Below, in pieces: positions 1-10,199 of a DNA stretch of 64,000 nt. A program made the position numbers and the translations under genes. Under the pieces are notes generated by a model, which worked only from the letters and a program-made list of their open reading frames with translations, was not told where the DNA came from and did not search any database. The stretch is taken from assembly GCA_021396245.1 (NCBI GenBank), contig WNYE01000059.1, forward strand, positions 62,001-126,000. The letters run 5' to 3'. Positions within the stretch are counted from its first letter, which is position 1. Each line of letters begins with the position of its first letter. This stretch comes from Sporothrix humicola. Taxonomy: Eukaryota > Ascomycota > Sordariomycetes > Ophiostomatales > Ophiostomataceae.

Positions 1-1028
1 GGTTGGGCGGGCCTGCTGAAGCTCAGGTGTATCGTCGGCGGGCGGAGAGAACTGCTTGAGGATCTTACGGCGAACACCTGTAGCGGGCTGCTTCTTCTTC
101 ACCATTGGACTATAGCCAAAGTCGCTCTCCACAAACAGCACCATCTCGTCGTCGCGCATAAGGACTTCGTTGCTGCAAACGTAGTTGAACCAGCGCTGCA
201 TCTGGGCCTTGATACGGGCCTCGTCTTCGTCAGTGCCGGCGCCAGCTGAGGTCACGGGTCCGGGAACAGCGGGCACGAGGGCTTCGGGGTTCGCAGAGAT
301 GAGGTGCTCGGCAAGCTTCTCGAACTCGGAGTGCAGGCGGCGCACGTCGCGGTATTGGGTCGTCCGGAAACGGGGAATGTTGGTCTGCAAGATCATGTCA
401 GTCATTATATAAGAATGCATCTCATAGCCCTCGGCCAGTTGGTACTTACATGAACGTCGAAGCGGAAGATCGGGTCCTTCTTGGCGCTCCGCTCCAGGGC
501 AGTGATCTTGGCCTGCAGCTTGTACTGTGGTTGCGGCGGCCGTTGCGGCTGTTGCTGTTGCTGCTGCTGTTGCTGATGCTGCTGCTGTGCCTCGCCGCCC
601 TGCTGATCGGCCGGTTTTGGTGGCAGCGACGACTGCTGGCTGTACTGGCCCTGCTCCTGCTGGTACGCATAGTCTTCGGCACCGCCGGCAGCTGTTGCCT
701 CGGACTCGGTGTCGGCATTAGAATGCGATTGCGTGCTGCTGGCCGTGTCAGGTCGGCGGTAGTCTGCAGCGTCGCCAGCACCCGAGCCGAAGCCGCCACT
801 GCCGTCGCCGTCGTTGTCGCCGCCCAAGAAATCGCCGCGGTCGCTGCCGCTCAAGCCGCTGCTAGAAGCTGTAAAGGGCCGCTGATACGGCGATTGGGAG
901 GGGTCACCGCCGACATTGTCGGAGCCGAAGCCACCGGTGCGCTGGGGGTGCCGTGGCGAGGCCTGCGGGGAGCCCCACGGAGAGCCGCCCGTGTGGTCGT
1001 TATCCTGGATAGAGGCGCTGTAGTCCAT
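1..1028 (-). CDS. VPS17: Retromer sorting-nexin subunit Vps17 (N-terminal part; 3' end outside window)
   Basis: Vps17 is the PX-BAR sorting nexin that pairs with Vps5 in the retromer coat and recycles cargo from endosomes to the Golgi. Two exons are visible: 1028 down to 450 (193 codons) and 384 to beyond base 1. They are separated by a 65-base intron (449-385) with donor GTAAGTA, branch ACTGAC and acceptor CAG, in phase 0. The start opens MDYSASIQD, as fungal Vps17 proteins do. Residues 1-165 are disordered, with a Gln run encoded by CAG/CAA repeats. The PX domain begins near residue 169 (YKLQAKITALER, then DPIFRFDVH) and continues in exon 2 with TNIPRFRTTQYRDVRRLHSEF, LISANPEALVPAVP and RWFNYVCSN. 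The BAR region is beyond the window edge. The identification rests on the run from the PX strands to the RW(F/L)NYV helix, which is typical of Vps17 rather than Vps5. Confidence 0.9.
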
Positions 1029-1706
1029 TGTGGCAGATCGGAAGGTTGGAAGGGAGGAGAATCTTCAATGTCGACAGAGGTGACGTAGAAGTGAATTGTT
1101 GGTGATGAGGAATCCAATCGGCTCGTCAAGAAAAGACAGCAGCGAGTACCGGTGGTGGGAGCCTGGCCGTCAAATCGGGAGGGATATGCCCCGAAATTGA
1201 GCAAGGTCGACCTGCTGTCGTAGGACGAAGGACGGGGCGGGAAAAGGGGGGTCGGAGGGTGGTGATGTTGACAGTTGAAAAAGTTGACAGTGGTTGACAA
1301 CCTATCGTGGGAGCTGACGTCGTGCCTTCTTGCCGGTTTTCGTGTGACCTAGGCTCCTGTATTCTTTTTCTCCAGCCAAGAAACCTGAGAGAAGGCAGGA
1401 ACGAGTGAGCGAGCGCAGTTCGGAGACAGCGGCGGCGGCGGGCATTGTTCTGCTGGAGGAAGGTGGGCAGTGGTGGCTGTGGGTGGAGCATAGTGGGGCC
1501 AGGGGAGCATGGGCCAAGACAGCAAGAACGAGCCTTGCAAAAAGCGGGTTAGCGCCTTTTTTCAGTGACAGGTCAGGTGACAGCAATTGAGAGTTTGAAG
1601 CTTTTCGACTTCATCTGAATTCATGAGACGACAGAAGCAAACAGCAATTCAGGCCAATTGACATTTGCGAAAGTCTCTTTGGTATTGCCAGAGGACATAA
1701 TCTGCC
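1029..1706. promoter_or_regulatory. Divergent promoter region between VPS17 and MEF2
   Basis: This 678-base spacer separates two head-to-head start codons and must hold both 5' leaders. Bases 1100-1560 are purine-rich on the + strand, so they are pyrimidine-rich in the direction of VPS17. A short upstream ORF of 12 codons (ATG 1623, stop 1659-1661) lies 46 bases before the MEF2 start and would be in its leader if transcription begins upstream of it. No binding site is convincing by eye. Confidence 0.5.
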
Positions 1707-4479
1707 ATGTCAGCACGCACAGCGTTTTCTCGGTGCGGGCCTCGGCCAATACGCCTATTTGCTCAGCTGTCTTCTACAAGATCGATATCAACATCGAGGT
1801 TAAGACCAAGAACAGCATGTCTGACCTTGAGCTTACACTTTAAGCGGGCAGCTTCGACGTCAACGGGAACTGGGCCGACATACCACGACGCAAAAATTGA
1901 GGACATTCGCAATATCGGCATTATTGCACACGTTGATGCAGTATGTATCCGACGATCTCATGAGGATTGAAGCTGTGGATTCTTTCTAACACTGGAATAG
2001 GGCAAAACTACCACAACAGAGCGCATGCTCTACTACAGCGGCGTGACCAGACATCTTGGAAGTGAGTTTGGTGCATCTGATCTGATTTTTTGTAACAAGA
2101 GTACATGCTAAATAATCAGACGTCGACCATGGCGACACAATCACCGATTTCTTGCCAATGGAGCGTGCTCGAGGCATCACGATCCAGTCGGCAGCCATCA
2201 GCTTCAACTGGCCGCCCACACAGCACCTGACACAGGGCCAAACTTCCAAGACGATCAACTTGATTGACACACCGGGCCATCAGGATTTCCGTTTTGAAGT
2301 CGACCGTTGTCTTCCTGTTCTCGACGGCGCTGTTTGCATTATCGACGCCGTCAAGGGAGTTGAGGCGCACACAGAGCGTGTCTGGGCATCCGCTCAGCAG
2401 CACAGCATTCCACGGCTGGTGTTTGTCAACAAGCTTGATCGTGATGGCGCATCCTTCCAAAAATCTGTGCTCGATGTGGCTTCACGCCTCAATTCCTGGC
2501 CGCTCGTCTGCCAGATCCCGCTGTGGGACGAGAAGGGCGACGTTTTCCTGGGTGTGGCGGACGTGATTGAGCGGCGGGGCATGCGGTGGTCGTCGAGCGG
2601 CACGTGCTCTCTTGTCAGTGACGAGGCACTGCGCGCCAACAAGGCTTTGTGGGAGGAGATCGAAACAGCGCGAGTCAAGCTGATTGAGCGGCTGTGCGAG
2701 GACGATGACGAACTGGTCGAGGCATTTGCTGAGAACGGTACAGACTTGCCGTCAGCCATGGTCAAGGCCAGCATCCGGCGTGTGGTTCGTAACGCCAATG
2801 GCAGCGTGGTGCCCGTTTTTGCCGGGTCCAGTCTGCGGAATATTGGCGTAGAGCCATTGTTAGATGCCGTCGTCGACTACCTGCCAAACCCAAATGAGAC
2901 GCACGACGTTGAGGTGCGCATCGGGAAGGAGACAACGACGTTGGGAGAGGTGCTTAGGACCGGCGACAAGGCCAAGACCGGCAAGGGAGGAAAGGACGAG
3001 GGTGCTCTTGCATCTGTATTCAAAGTCGTCAACGATCCAAAATTGTTCCCAGGAACACACGGCATGCTGACTTTTGTTCGTGTCTACCACGGATCCCTGC
3101 ACAAGAACACGCAAGTGTGGAACGCCAACCTGGCCAAGCATGAGAAGCCGTTCCAGATCACTCAGGTTTCGGCTGCAAAAATCGGTGAGATTCCATACTT
3201 GGCACCCGGCCAGATTGGCGCCATCACAGGCCTCAAATCGGCGCGTACAGGCGATACTCTTCACATTCTCCCTGGACATGCTTCCAAAGGCGGTCCATCT
3301 CTGGCCGAACTTCGCACAATGACGATCCGGCCACCAGATGTCGGGCCTGCTGTGGCGTTTGTGTCTGTCGAGGCATTTGGCCAGATGGAGACGAAGAAGT
3401 TGGCCGACGCTCTGGACAAGATTTCGCGTGAAGACCCCAGCTTACGTTGGAGCCGTGGCGACGAGCCTGGAAGTGAAGACATGTTTGTCCTGTCCGGTAT
3501 GGGCCAGCTGCATCTCGATGTTGCTATTGACCGGCTGCGGACAGTATACCAGGTGAACGCGTCGTTCGGTGACGTTCAGGTCGACTACAAGGAGTGCCTG
3601 ACCACGGAATCCACAGGGGCCAGCCGCTTTGTCTACGAGCGCGTGGTGGCCAACAAGAGCGGCATGGCAGCCTGCACAGTCGAAGTCCAACGGATCGAGG
3701 AGGGCGAGGAGGCAGTCGCCGAAAACAAAAACAAAAAGAAGAAGCAGAAGCAAGACCCGGCTGGAGAGAAAACATACACCTTTGAGCGGGATGGAAATGT
3801 CGTCATCGTCCACATAAAGGGCGGCAGCGTGGACTCCGAGTTCCCCTTTGACCCCGACATGGTCAGTCGGCAGTTGTGCAGCGGCGCATATGGCTCTTTG
3901 GCCCGCGGACCTCGCCGTGGATCGCCAATGCACGGTTGCCGCGTGAAAATCGAGTTCAATGCGGAGAAGGACTATGGCGGTGCCGACACAGACGGCCACA
4001 TTGTCAATGCAGCATTGCAGGGTGTGCGCACCGCCTTGAGAGAGGCAAGCAGCAACGGAAAAGTGGGCGTCCTCGAGCCGGTCATGAACGTGCACATTGC
4101 CTGCCCAGACGATAGTGCAGGTGCTATTCAACGAGATATTACTGGAGCCCGGGGCGGTGTCATTGAAGAGATCCGCGAGAACTCATCGGAAGGCGGTTCT
4201 TCGGCCTCAAGCTCGTCAAGTTCGTCTGTTTCGGACGCCGATTCTCCCATCGACCTCTCTCAGGTCTATGCACCGCCCGATCCGTATGTCTCTATCCAGT
4301 CTCTGCGTGAGGCCAAGCGCGGCGTGACTCGTCTCCTCGAGATCATTGCCAAGGTCCCACTCAAAGAAATGCTGTCTTACGACACGCGCCTCCGCAGCAT
4401 GACTGGTGGACGGCACTCGTTCACGATGGAACTGGGTAGTTTCGAACGAGTTGTCGGTCCACGAGAAAAGAATTTGTAG
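1707..4479 (+). CDS. MEF2: Mitochondrial elongation factor G2 / ribosome-releasing factor 2 (Mef2)
   Basis: A translational GTPase of the EF-G2 type, which in mitochondria splits ribosomes after termination together with the ribosome recycling factor. Exons are 1707-1940, 2001-2061 and 2120-4479, giving 884 residues. The introns are 60 and 58 bases. The first falls inside the P-loop: AHVDA | GKTTTTERM. G3 is DTPGH near residue 148 and G4 is NKLD at 202-205. Domains II to V follow, with YKECLTTE and the C-terminal GGRHSFTMELGSFERV typical of EF-G. The N-terminus is Arg/Ser/Thr-rich and nearly free of acids, as a mitochondrial presequence should be. A Lys-rich insert near residue 625 (KNKKKKQKQ) and a Ser run near residue 795 are lineage-specific. 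Mef1 was considered, but the G-domain insertions and the diverged C-terminal half fit Mef2 better. Confidence 0.92.
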
Positions 4480-5020
4480 AGATGAGGTGAAGGCGGAAAA
4501 TAAAGGGTCGATGTGCGGCCATATGGAAAAAGGATAGGTTACAAGGGCTTTATACGACGAAATATAACACGGGATATAAAAAGAAAGATAAGTTTATTTA
4601 CTGGGAATGTTATGATCCAAATCCATGATCGGAATTTCATGAGCTTTTACAGCTTCTTTTCTTTTTTCTTTTTTTGTTAGAAAAAATAAAAAAATGTACT
4701 ACCACAAATAAGAAGGACAAGGAAATGTCGATAAAATAAATGCAGTAAGAATGCATTCAAGCAATGAAAGTTGTATAAATTAGAATAAATCAGGAAACCA
4801 AATATGTTTAATATTTTGTCTCACACCACTGACAAGGCTATCAAATGACATCAATACTGTGTCGTTAGCGTTTCGCTGCTAGCACAAGCCATAAACCGCG
4901 CTAAAATTCTGCACCACCTTAAGACGACAGCCTCGCCAACCTCCACTCAAACACGACCACCCTCAATACATACGACAACAATCTCAAGAAGCACGACATC
5001 GTCGCTGCCCACAACGCATC
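4480..5020. other. Spacer: MEF2 3' end and cyclin promoter
   Basis: AT-rich 541-base spacer between two genes on the same strand. AATAAA-like elements at about 4498 and 4734 could serve as MEF2 polyadenylation signals. From about 4880 the composition turns GC-richer, as expected for the leader of the next gene. No ORF of interest. Confidence 0.5.
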
Positions 5021-5914
5021 ATGTCGCATTTGACGAACCCGCTCGCCACGGCGGCCCAGCTGGCGCGCTGCCGCGACCGTGCCGCCGCATTGCCGCTGCC
5101 CAGCGAGCTGCTCGACGCCGTCTTCTTCGCGACGCAGCGATTGACACAAGCTGCCGGATTGCTCCTGGAACTGCCGCAGTCGACGACAGCACGGGCCAAT
5201 GTGCTGCTGACGCGGTACTGGGTGCAAGTGCCCGGCTTTGGCGTCGACGACGACCGCTCGGCGGACTACCGCCACCTCTCGGCGGCTGCTCTCTATCTCG
5301 TGGCCAAAACAGGGCCGATTCCACGATCGGCGCGCGATGTCGCCAATGTCTACCACTGCCTGGCCGTTTCTGGCGTGGATGAGGGCGGCGGTGCATCCGA
5401 CACGTCTGGCAGCGACAACGACTACGCAAACTTCCACACACACGTTCTTGCGTGCGAAACACGGCTTCTGGACGCGTTGGCTTTTGAGACACATGTGGCC
5501 TTGCCGCATCCGCTCGCCATCACCTATTTGCAAGCCCTGAGCTTTTTGGGCGACACGAACCCGCCTGCCGAATCGCCGCTCGCCCATAGAGCTGTCCAGT
5601 ACCTCAACACAGCCCTTCTATCGCCACAACTGTTGTACGTCACACATCAACCGCACGAACTCGCAGTGGCAGCTTTGTACAACGCCGCACGCGATATTGG
5701 CGCTCGTCTGCCTGACGCGTCCGGTCCATGGTGGGAGGTATTTGATGTCGACCGCGAGACGCTGGGATTCTTGGCTGTGGCTTTACGGAGCGTGGCATCG
5801 TGGGCTGCCGCATCGCAACAGCAGCAAATAGCTCCGGCACTGTTTTCGTCAGTTGGCGGCGGTCTGACGAAAAAGGCCGTCTTGGAGCAGGCACGACTAC
5901 TACAGGAGGAGTGA
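5021..5914 (+). CDS. Cyclin-fold protein, transcription-cyclin type (Cyclin L/K, Bur2/Pch1-like)
   Basis: Single-exon gene of 297 residues. The N-terminal cyclin box runs from about residue 25 to 150: helix 1 with LLDAVFFATQRLTQAAGLLLELPQ, then ARANVLLTRYW and the helix LSAAALYLVAKTG, followed by PRSARDVANVYH and the helix-5 segment ACETRLLDALAFETH. A second, weaker cyclin fold follows (HPLAITYLQAL, then ELAVAALYNAARDIG and a WWEVFDVDRETLGFLA motif). The pattern of a cyclin box, then LLDALxF and then WW.VF.VD belongs to the cyclins that partner Cdk9/Cdk12-type kinases acting on RNA polymerase II, not to cell-cycle B-type cyclins. The exact orthologue (Bur2/Pch1, Ctk2 or cyclin L) cannot be settled by eye. 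The 3' end converges on the next gene with only 203 bases between stop codons. Confidence 0.75.
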   Translation: MSHLTNPLATAAQLARCRDRAAALPLPSELLDAVFFATQRLTQAAGLLLELPQSTTARANVLLTRYWVQVPGFGVDDDRSADYRHLSAAALYLVAKTGPIPRSARDVANVYHCLAVSGVDEGGGASDTSGSDNDYANFHTHVLACETRLLDALAFETHVALPHPLAITYLQALSFLGDTNPPAESPLAHRAVQYLNTALLSPQLLYVTHQPHELAVAALYNAARDIGARLPDASGPWWEVFDVDRETLGFLAVALRSVASWAAASQQQQIAPALFSSVGGGLTKKAVLEQARLLQEE

Positions 5915-6117
5915 AAAAAGACGAATGAAGATTGTTACGGTCACGATTTGCTTGTTTTTGCTTGTTTGAAACGGCGTTAGGGTTAATGCTTGGGATTTAC
6001 TTTGCATATAACGATGCACTCTGCATTGATAGCTGATATCCAGTTTGATTATTGAAAACTATTGTAAATATTTTGATAACGATACACCATATTTTGGTCT
6101 ACCTTTGAACTTTATCG

Positions 6118-8158
6118 CTACGACGGACCTGGGTTGGCGTCTCGCCGAGCTTTGGCTCCAGCCCGCAACTTTTCCCACTTCTCGCGGTACTTTTGCAACG
6201 TCTTTTCCTGGTGAGCCCTCTCCTTTTCGGAAGCATCAAGTCGCCGGAGCGCATGCGCCAGCTCTTCCTCGAGGTCCTTCGTCTTCAGAATCAGAGAGGC
6301 GGTGTCGACGTCGGCGGACGCATCGAGTGCACCCGCGCCTCTGTTGGCCTTGAGAGAGGCTGCCGCCGCCGCTGATGCTGCAGCAGCAGCCGCGGCGGCC
6401 GGTGTCAGAGACGACGTTGATGAACTGATACCGCTTCTTTCCCCGCTGGGTGACCCGGGTCGCATGAACCGCATGCTCTCCTGCAGCGCCATATGCGACT
6501 GCTGCGCACTCGCCTCGAACGTGTGCAGGCGCCGGCTCAGCTTGTCCAGCATGTTTTTGAGGCCCTGGTTTTCTGTGTACAGCTCTTCGACTAGGTGGTC
6601 CATAGCTACACCCGATTTGTTGCCCAGCTGATGCATACGGTTTCCACCGCGGGCACGACTGCTGGTCGGCGACGGAGGGTGCTCCTTTGCATCCACGAAA
6701 TCGTCGTCCATGTCGTCTGCCATCTCAGGGATCTCGTCCATCATACCGCCTCCACTGGGACCACCGCCATGCATCGATGCCGCCATTTGGCGTCGCTTCT
6801 CCTTCTGGTCAAAGCTCAGAATGTTGGCATACGATGCAGTGTGGCCAGTCTTGGGCACCACATAGAACGAGTCGTTAGCGCTGCCCATGTGGCCAGCCGT
6901 GTCACGACCGAGAGCACGCAGTGCCGCGCGGGAGTAAATCTGCGACAGATCTGGCTCGTTCGCCGAGGTTGTGGATAGTTGTGATGTCGAACGTGCGTGT
7001 GTGGGCCGCAGCGGCGCACTTGACCGAGTCTGAGCGTCTGTGGCGGCTGGGGCGTTCTCAGCATCGGACGAGGCAGTCTCTTCCGTGATCAGGGGCAGTC
7101 CGGCAAAGGCAAGAGGCGCCGACAGACGGTTGATGATGCTGCCGAACCGGTTGTAGAACCGAGAAAAGCCCTCATCAGCCTTTGATGTCACCTCACCCTC
7201 CTCCGTCTCCGTGCCTACAAACATGTGAGGTGCCTGTTGAGGTTGCGGCGTGGGAGGGACCCAGCTGGGCTTGGCCTGCTGCTGCTGCAACACGCTCTGC
7301 ATCTGAGCACGCGACCCACCGCCCTCCTTTCGGCCGGGTGACGTCTCGAGACTGCCAGGAGCCTGGTCGTTGGAGACGCTAGGCGCAGCCGGCTGGCCAC
7401 GGTGTTGCATCCGGGCAGCTGCAGATCCTCCACGGATGCCGCGAGCCGATGCAAGATTGTTTGCGATGGACGAAGACAGTTCGCGGGAAGGCGGGTAGCG
7501 GCGATTGCCTCCAGTTTGGATACTGGCCATAGCAGCAGCTCCAGCCTGATGAGCTGCAGCAGTGGCAGACATGGATGCTGCCGCCACCGATGCGCCGCCC
7601 TTGTTCGGGCTGCCTGTCGCTCCTTCAACCGTTCCATCACCACCAGTTGAGCCTTCTGCTGCTCCGCTCGCTGCCCGCCCGGCAAACTCGCCGCGCGACA
7701 CAACCCCGGACACCGACGTCGTTGTCGCGGCTGTCCTAGTTCCATTGCCAGCAGCCTTTCCGTCCGCCGTGTTCTGTGCTCCTTCCTTCTCGCTGATCGA
7801 ATCGCCATCAGATTTCTGGGCTTGGCCTACACCGCTTCCGCCAGATCCCGGGAGTGGATGGTCGAGTGAGTACCGCAGCAGCTGCGACAGCCGTTGATGG
7901 TGCTGCTCGAGTAGACGGAGCGTGCGCAGTGCTTCAACGCTCGAGGTGTCGCGCGCCGCCGAAGCGAACTCGCCCGCCGCCAGCGCATGTTCGTTGACTG
8001 CAACGACAGTGTCGGCCGTGTGTGTCGCAACGGACGCCTCGCGGGCGTGGTCGTGAGCCTAAACATGGAAGATACGCGTCAGAAAGGGGGTCATCGCAGG
8101 GATACACCAATGCAATCCCTCAGTTGATGCCTACCTTGATCAGTGGCGAAGCCTCCAT
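6118..8158 (-). CDS. MIT-like and coiled-coil protein, possibly Atg38-related
   Basis: Two exons: 8158-8135 (MEASPLIK) and 8058-6118, joined over a 76-base intron (GTAGGC ... TTTAG), giving 654 residues. The splice is in phase, and the second exon opens AHDHAREASVATHTADTVVAVNEHALAAGEF. That helix, followed by ARDTSSVEALRTLRLLEQHHQRLSQLL, reads as a three-helix MIT-type hairpin (residues 9-75). The middle (80-500) is disordered and Ser/Ala/Gly-rich. A coiled coil near residue 470-510 (LVEELYTENQGLKNMLDKLSRRLHTFE) and a C-terminal one at 600-645 (KDLEEELAHALRRLDASEKE) follow. An N-terminal MIT domain plus a C-terminal coiled coil is the plan of Atg38/NRBF2, the PI3-kinase complex I dimeriser. 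That link is inference from architecture. A plain MIT-domain trafficking protein is the alternative. Confidence 0.6.
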
Positions 8159-10199
8159 CGTGGGGCCCGCAGTGATGTCCTGCCGAACGACAAAATGGGT
8201 CCTAAACAAATATCGCCAAGAAGCTCTCTGGCTTCCGTGTCGGTATCGTGCGGTTCGTGGTGACGTCGAGGCCGTGGATATGCCAGTTCGTCGTTGTGCG
8301 TTGATGGAGCACGGATGACGCTGTCATCGAATGCATGTGGAGTGTGACCGATTACGGGCGATAAGGAGCGAGTTAGGTACTGTGCGCTGATCAAATCCAA
8401 ACCGTGTGTGCACTAAAATTTGGACTCCTTGTACAGTGCCAAAAGTCACCCCACCTTTGACTTCCCGCCTTCCTCGAAGTGGCTGGCAGGCAACGCTCAT
8501 TGGTCCTGCACTGCACCTGCCCCAACTGTCCTCGTCTCAGCGGGCCTCGAACAGGGGGAGCTCCAAAGTGTAATACGTCGTAGTTACTCCGTAGTGTGGA
8601 GTGTCGTCCCAGACTTCGCCGTACGAATACGGAGCACCCTTTCCTCTTGCTCTTTTGGCGCTTTTTGCTCAAATCGCCGTTGCACAGAGTAATCGCAGCA
8701 CAGGCCCACAGCAAGACAGCTTGGCAAGAGCAACCAAGGAAGGGGCAATGTGGCCTGCCTGATCACATCCGCGCACAGGGCGATTCGGGAGGGAAGGGGC
8801 CACCATCACGAAGAGGGGGAGAAGCACATGCGGGAGAGGTAGCCTGCACCTGCAGTAAGGAGGGGGACGGCAAGAGGTTGGAGTTGCACCTTCCCTGCGA
8901 TCGTACCCCAGAGAGGCAAAAGGGCAACAGCCTGTTATATCAAAGTTTAATACGGCGTAGAATGCGGCATAGATGGGCAGGACCACTTGGCAGCATATTC
9001 TACCAGTAAAGGGGGGGCATCGTCAAAATTGTTTCGAGCTTCACCTCCTCTCCTTTCTTTTCCTCCTTGATTCCTCCAATTCATCAACACTCACCGCCGT
9101 CAATCACCACAACCCCCGTGGCCTCGGTTTTCTCCGTCGGTTCATCACTCGCCTTACAGGGACCCCACGTTTCGCAGCCCACACGGCCCAGATGCTGATG
9201 TGCCCCTTGTTCGTTTCGAGCACCTCCTGTTTTGGCCTGCTATTTTTACGTTTCTCGTTTTAAGCTTGCTCCTCTTTGCTCCTCTTTTTTCTCTTATTTT
9301 GTCCGTCGTTTCTATTTTCAAAAATTTACGTCCTTTTTTACCACGCTGCCTGGAGCTTGCGCGGCCGAGAAAGACCCACTACTGCAACTTCAAATTGCGA
9401 TCACGGGCGACCGACTACAGCGAAATCCGCAAGCGAGCTCCCAATCCGAGAAGACCAAAAAGGCCAATCCCGAACCCGAAGCCTGGATCCTTTTGAAAAC
9501 GAGAACGAGAGAGCCAGCCGAGTAAGACGGCCGACCCTTATTTTGACGAACCAATACTCAAATCATTCGACAAGAGACGCACCCCGTCTGACAGCGTCAA
9601 AAGGCTGAGGTCAGATTTCAGGTTGCGGACCGCCGTACGACGGCGTGAAACGCGCGAAAAGAGAGCGACCAGTGCCGAGACTGACGAAGGAGCCAGAGGA
9701 CCCAAAGGCCAGAGAACGAAAAAAAGGGCACAGCGGAAGCAGCGGAGATCGTTGACGACAGGGCTCTTGACCGAGCAAGCTGTCAATTCGACAAAAACGA
9801 GAAACGAACAGGGAAACACAAAGGGAAATACACGCCAAAAAGCGCCACTGACGGAAAGTCGCAAAATCACAGATACCGTCGCCCACGCTTTCACGGTCTT
9901 TGCAGTTGCGCCGTCCCGCCGCTACTGGGCGCACCAAACCCTGTTCGCTGGGCCCTGGTTTAGGACAACAGGACCAATACGTCGTACTCCGTACATCGAC
10001 ATTGGTGCATTGCGCCCGACAACACAACACCGCCTCTTGAGCTCCCGAAGCTCGCAAGCTCTCGAGGCTCCAGCTTCTCAAGCTCCGCTCTACCAGGCAG
10101 CACACAAAAAAAAAACCCGGGACATTCGACATATCTGAACATTCCGCCTGCTTAAATAAGTACCGCATCACGGCCACCTGACGGCCCTCGCCACGTTCC
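8159..10199. promoter_or_regulatory. 2-kb divergent spacer, upstream of the MIT-like and GRAM/VASt genes
   Basis: No coding potential I trust in 2,041 bases. The right half (about 9040-9340) is strongly C/T-rich on the + strand, in the direction of the GRAM/VASt gene, and is likely part of its promoter and leader. A long open frame on the - strand (about 9611-10501) has odd composition and crosses exon 1 of that gene, so I do not call it. Nothing resembling a tRNA or a transposon is visible. Confidence 0.45.

Noticed and set aside
5975..5990. TTAGGGTTA resembling a telomere repeat
   Set aside because: Only one and a half units in a convergent intergenic spacer, so chance is sufficient.
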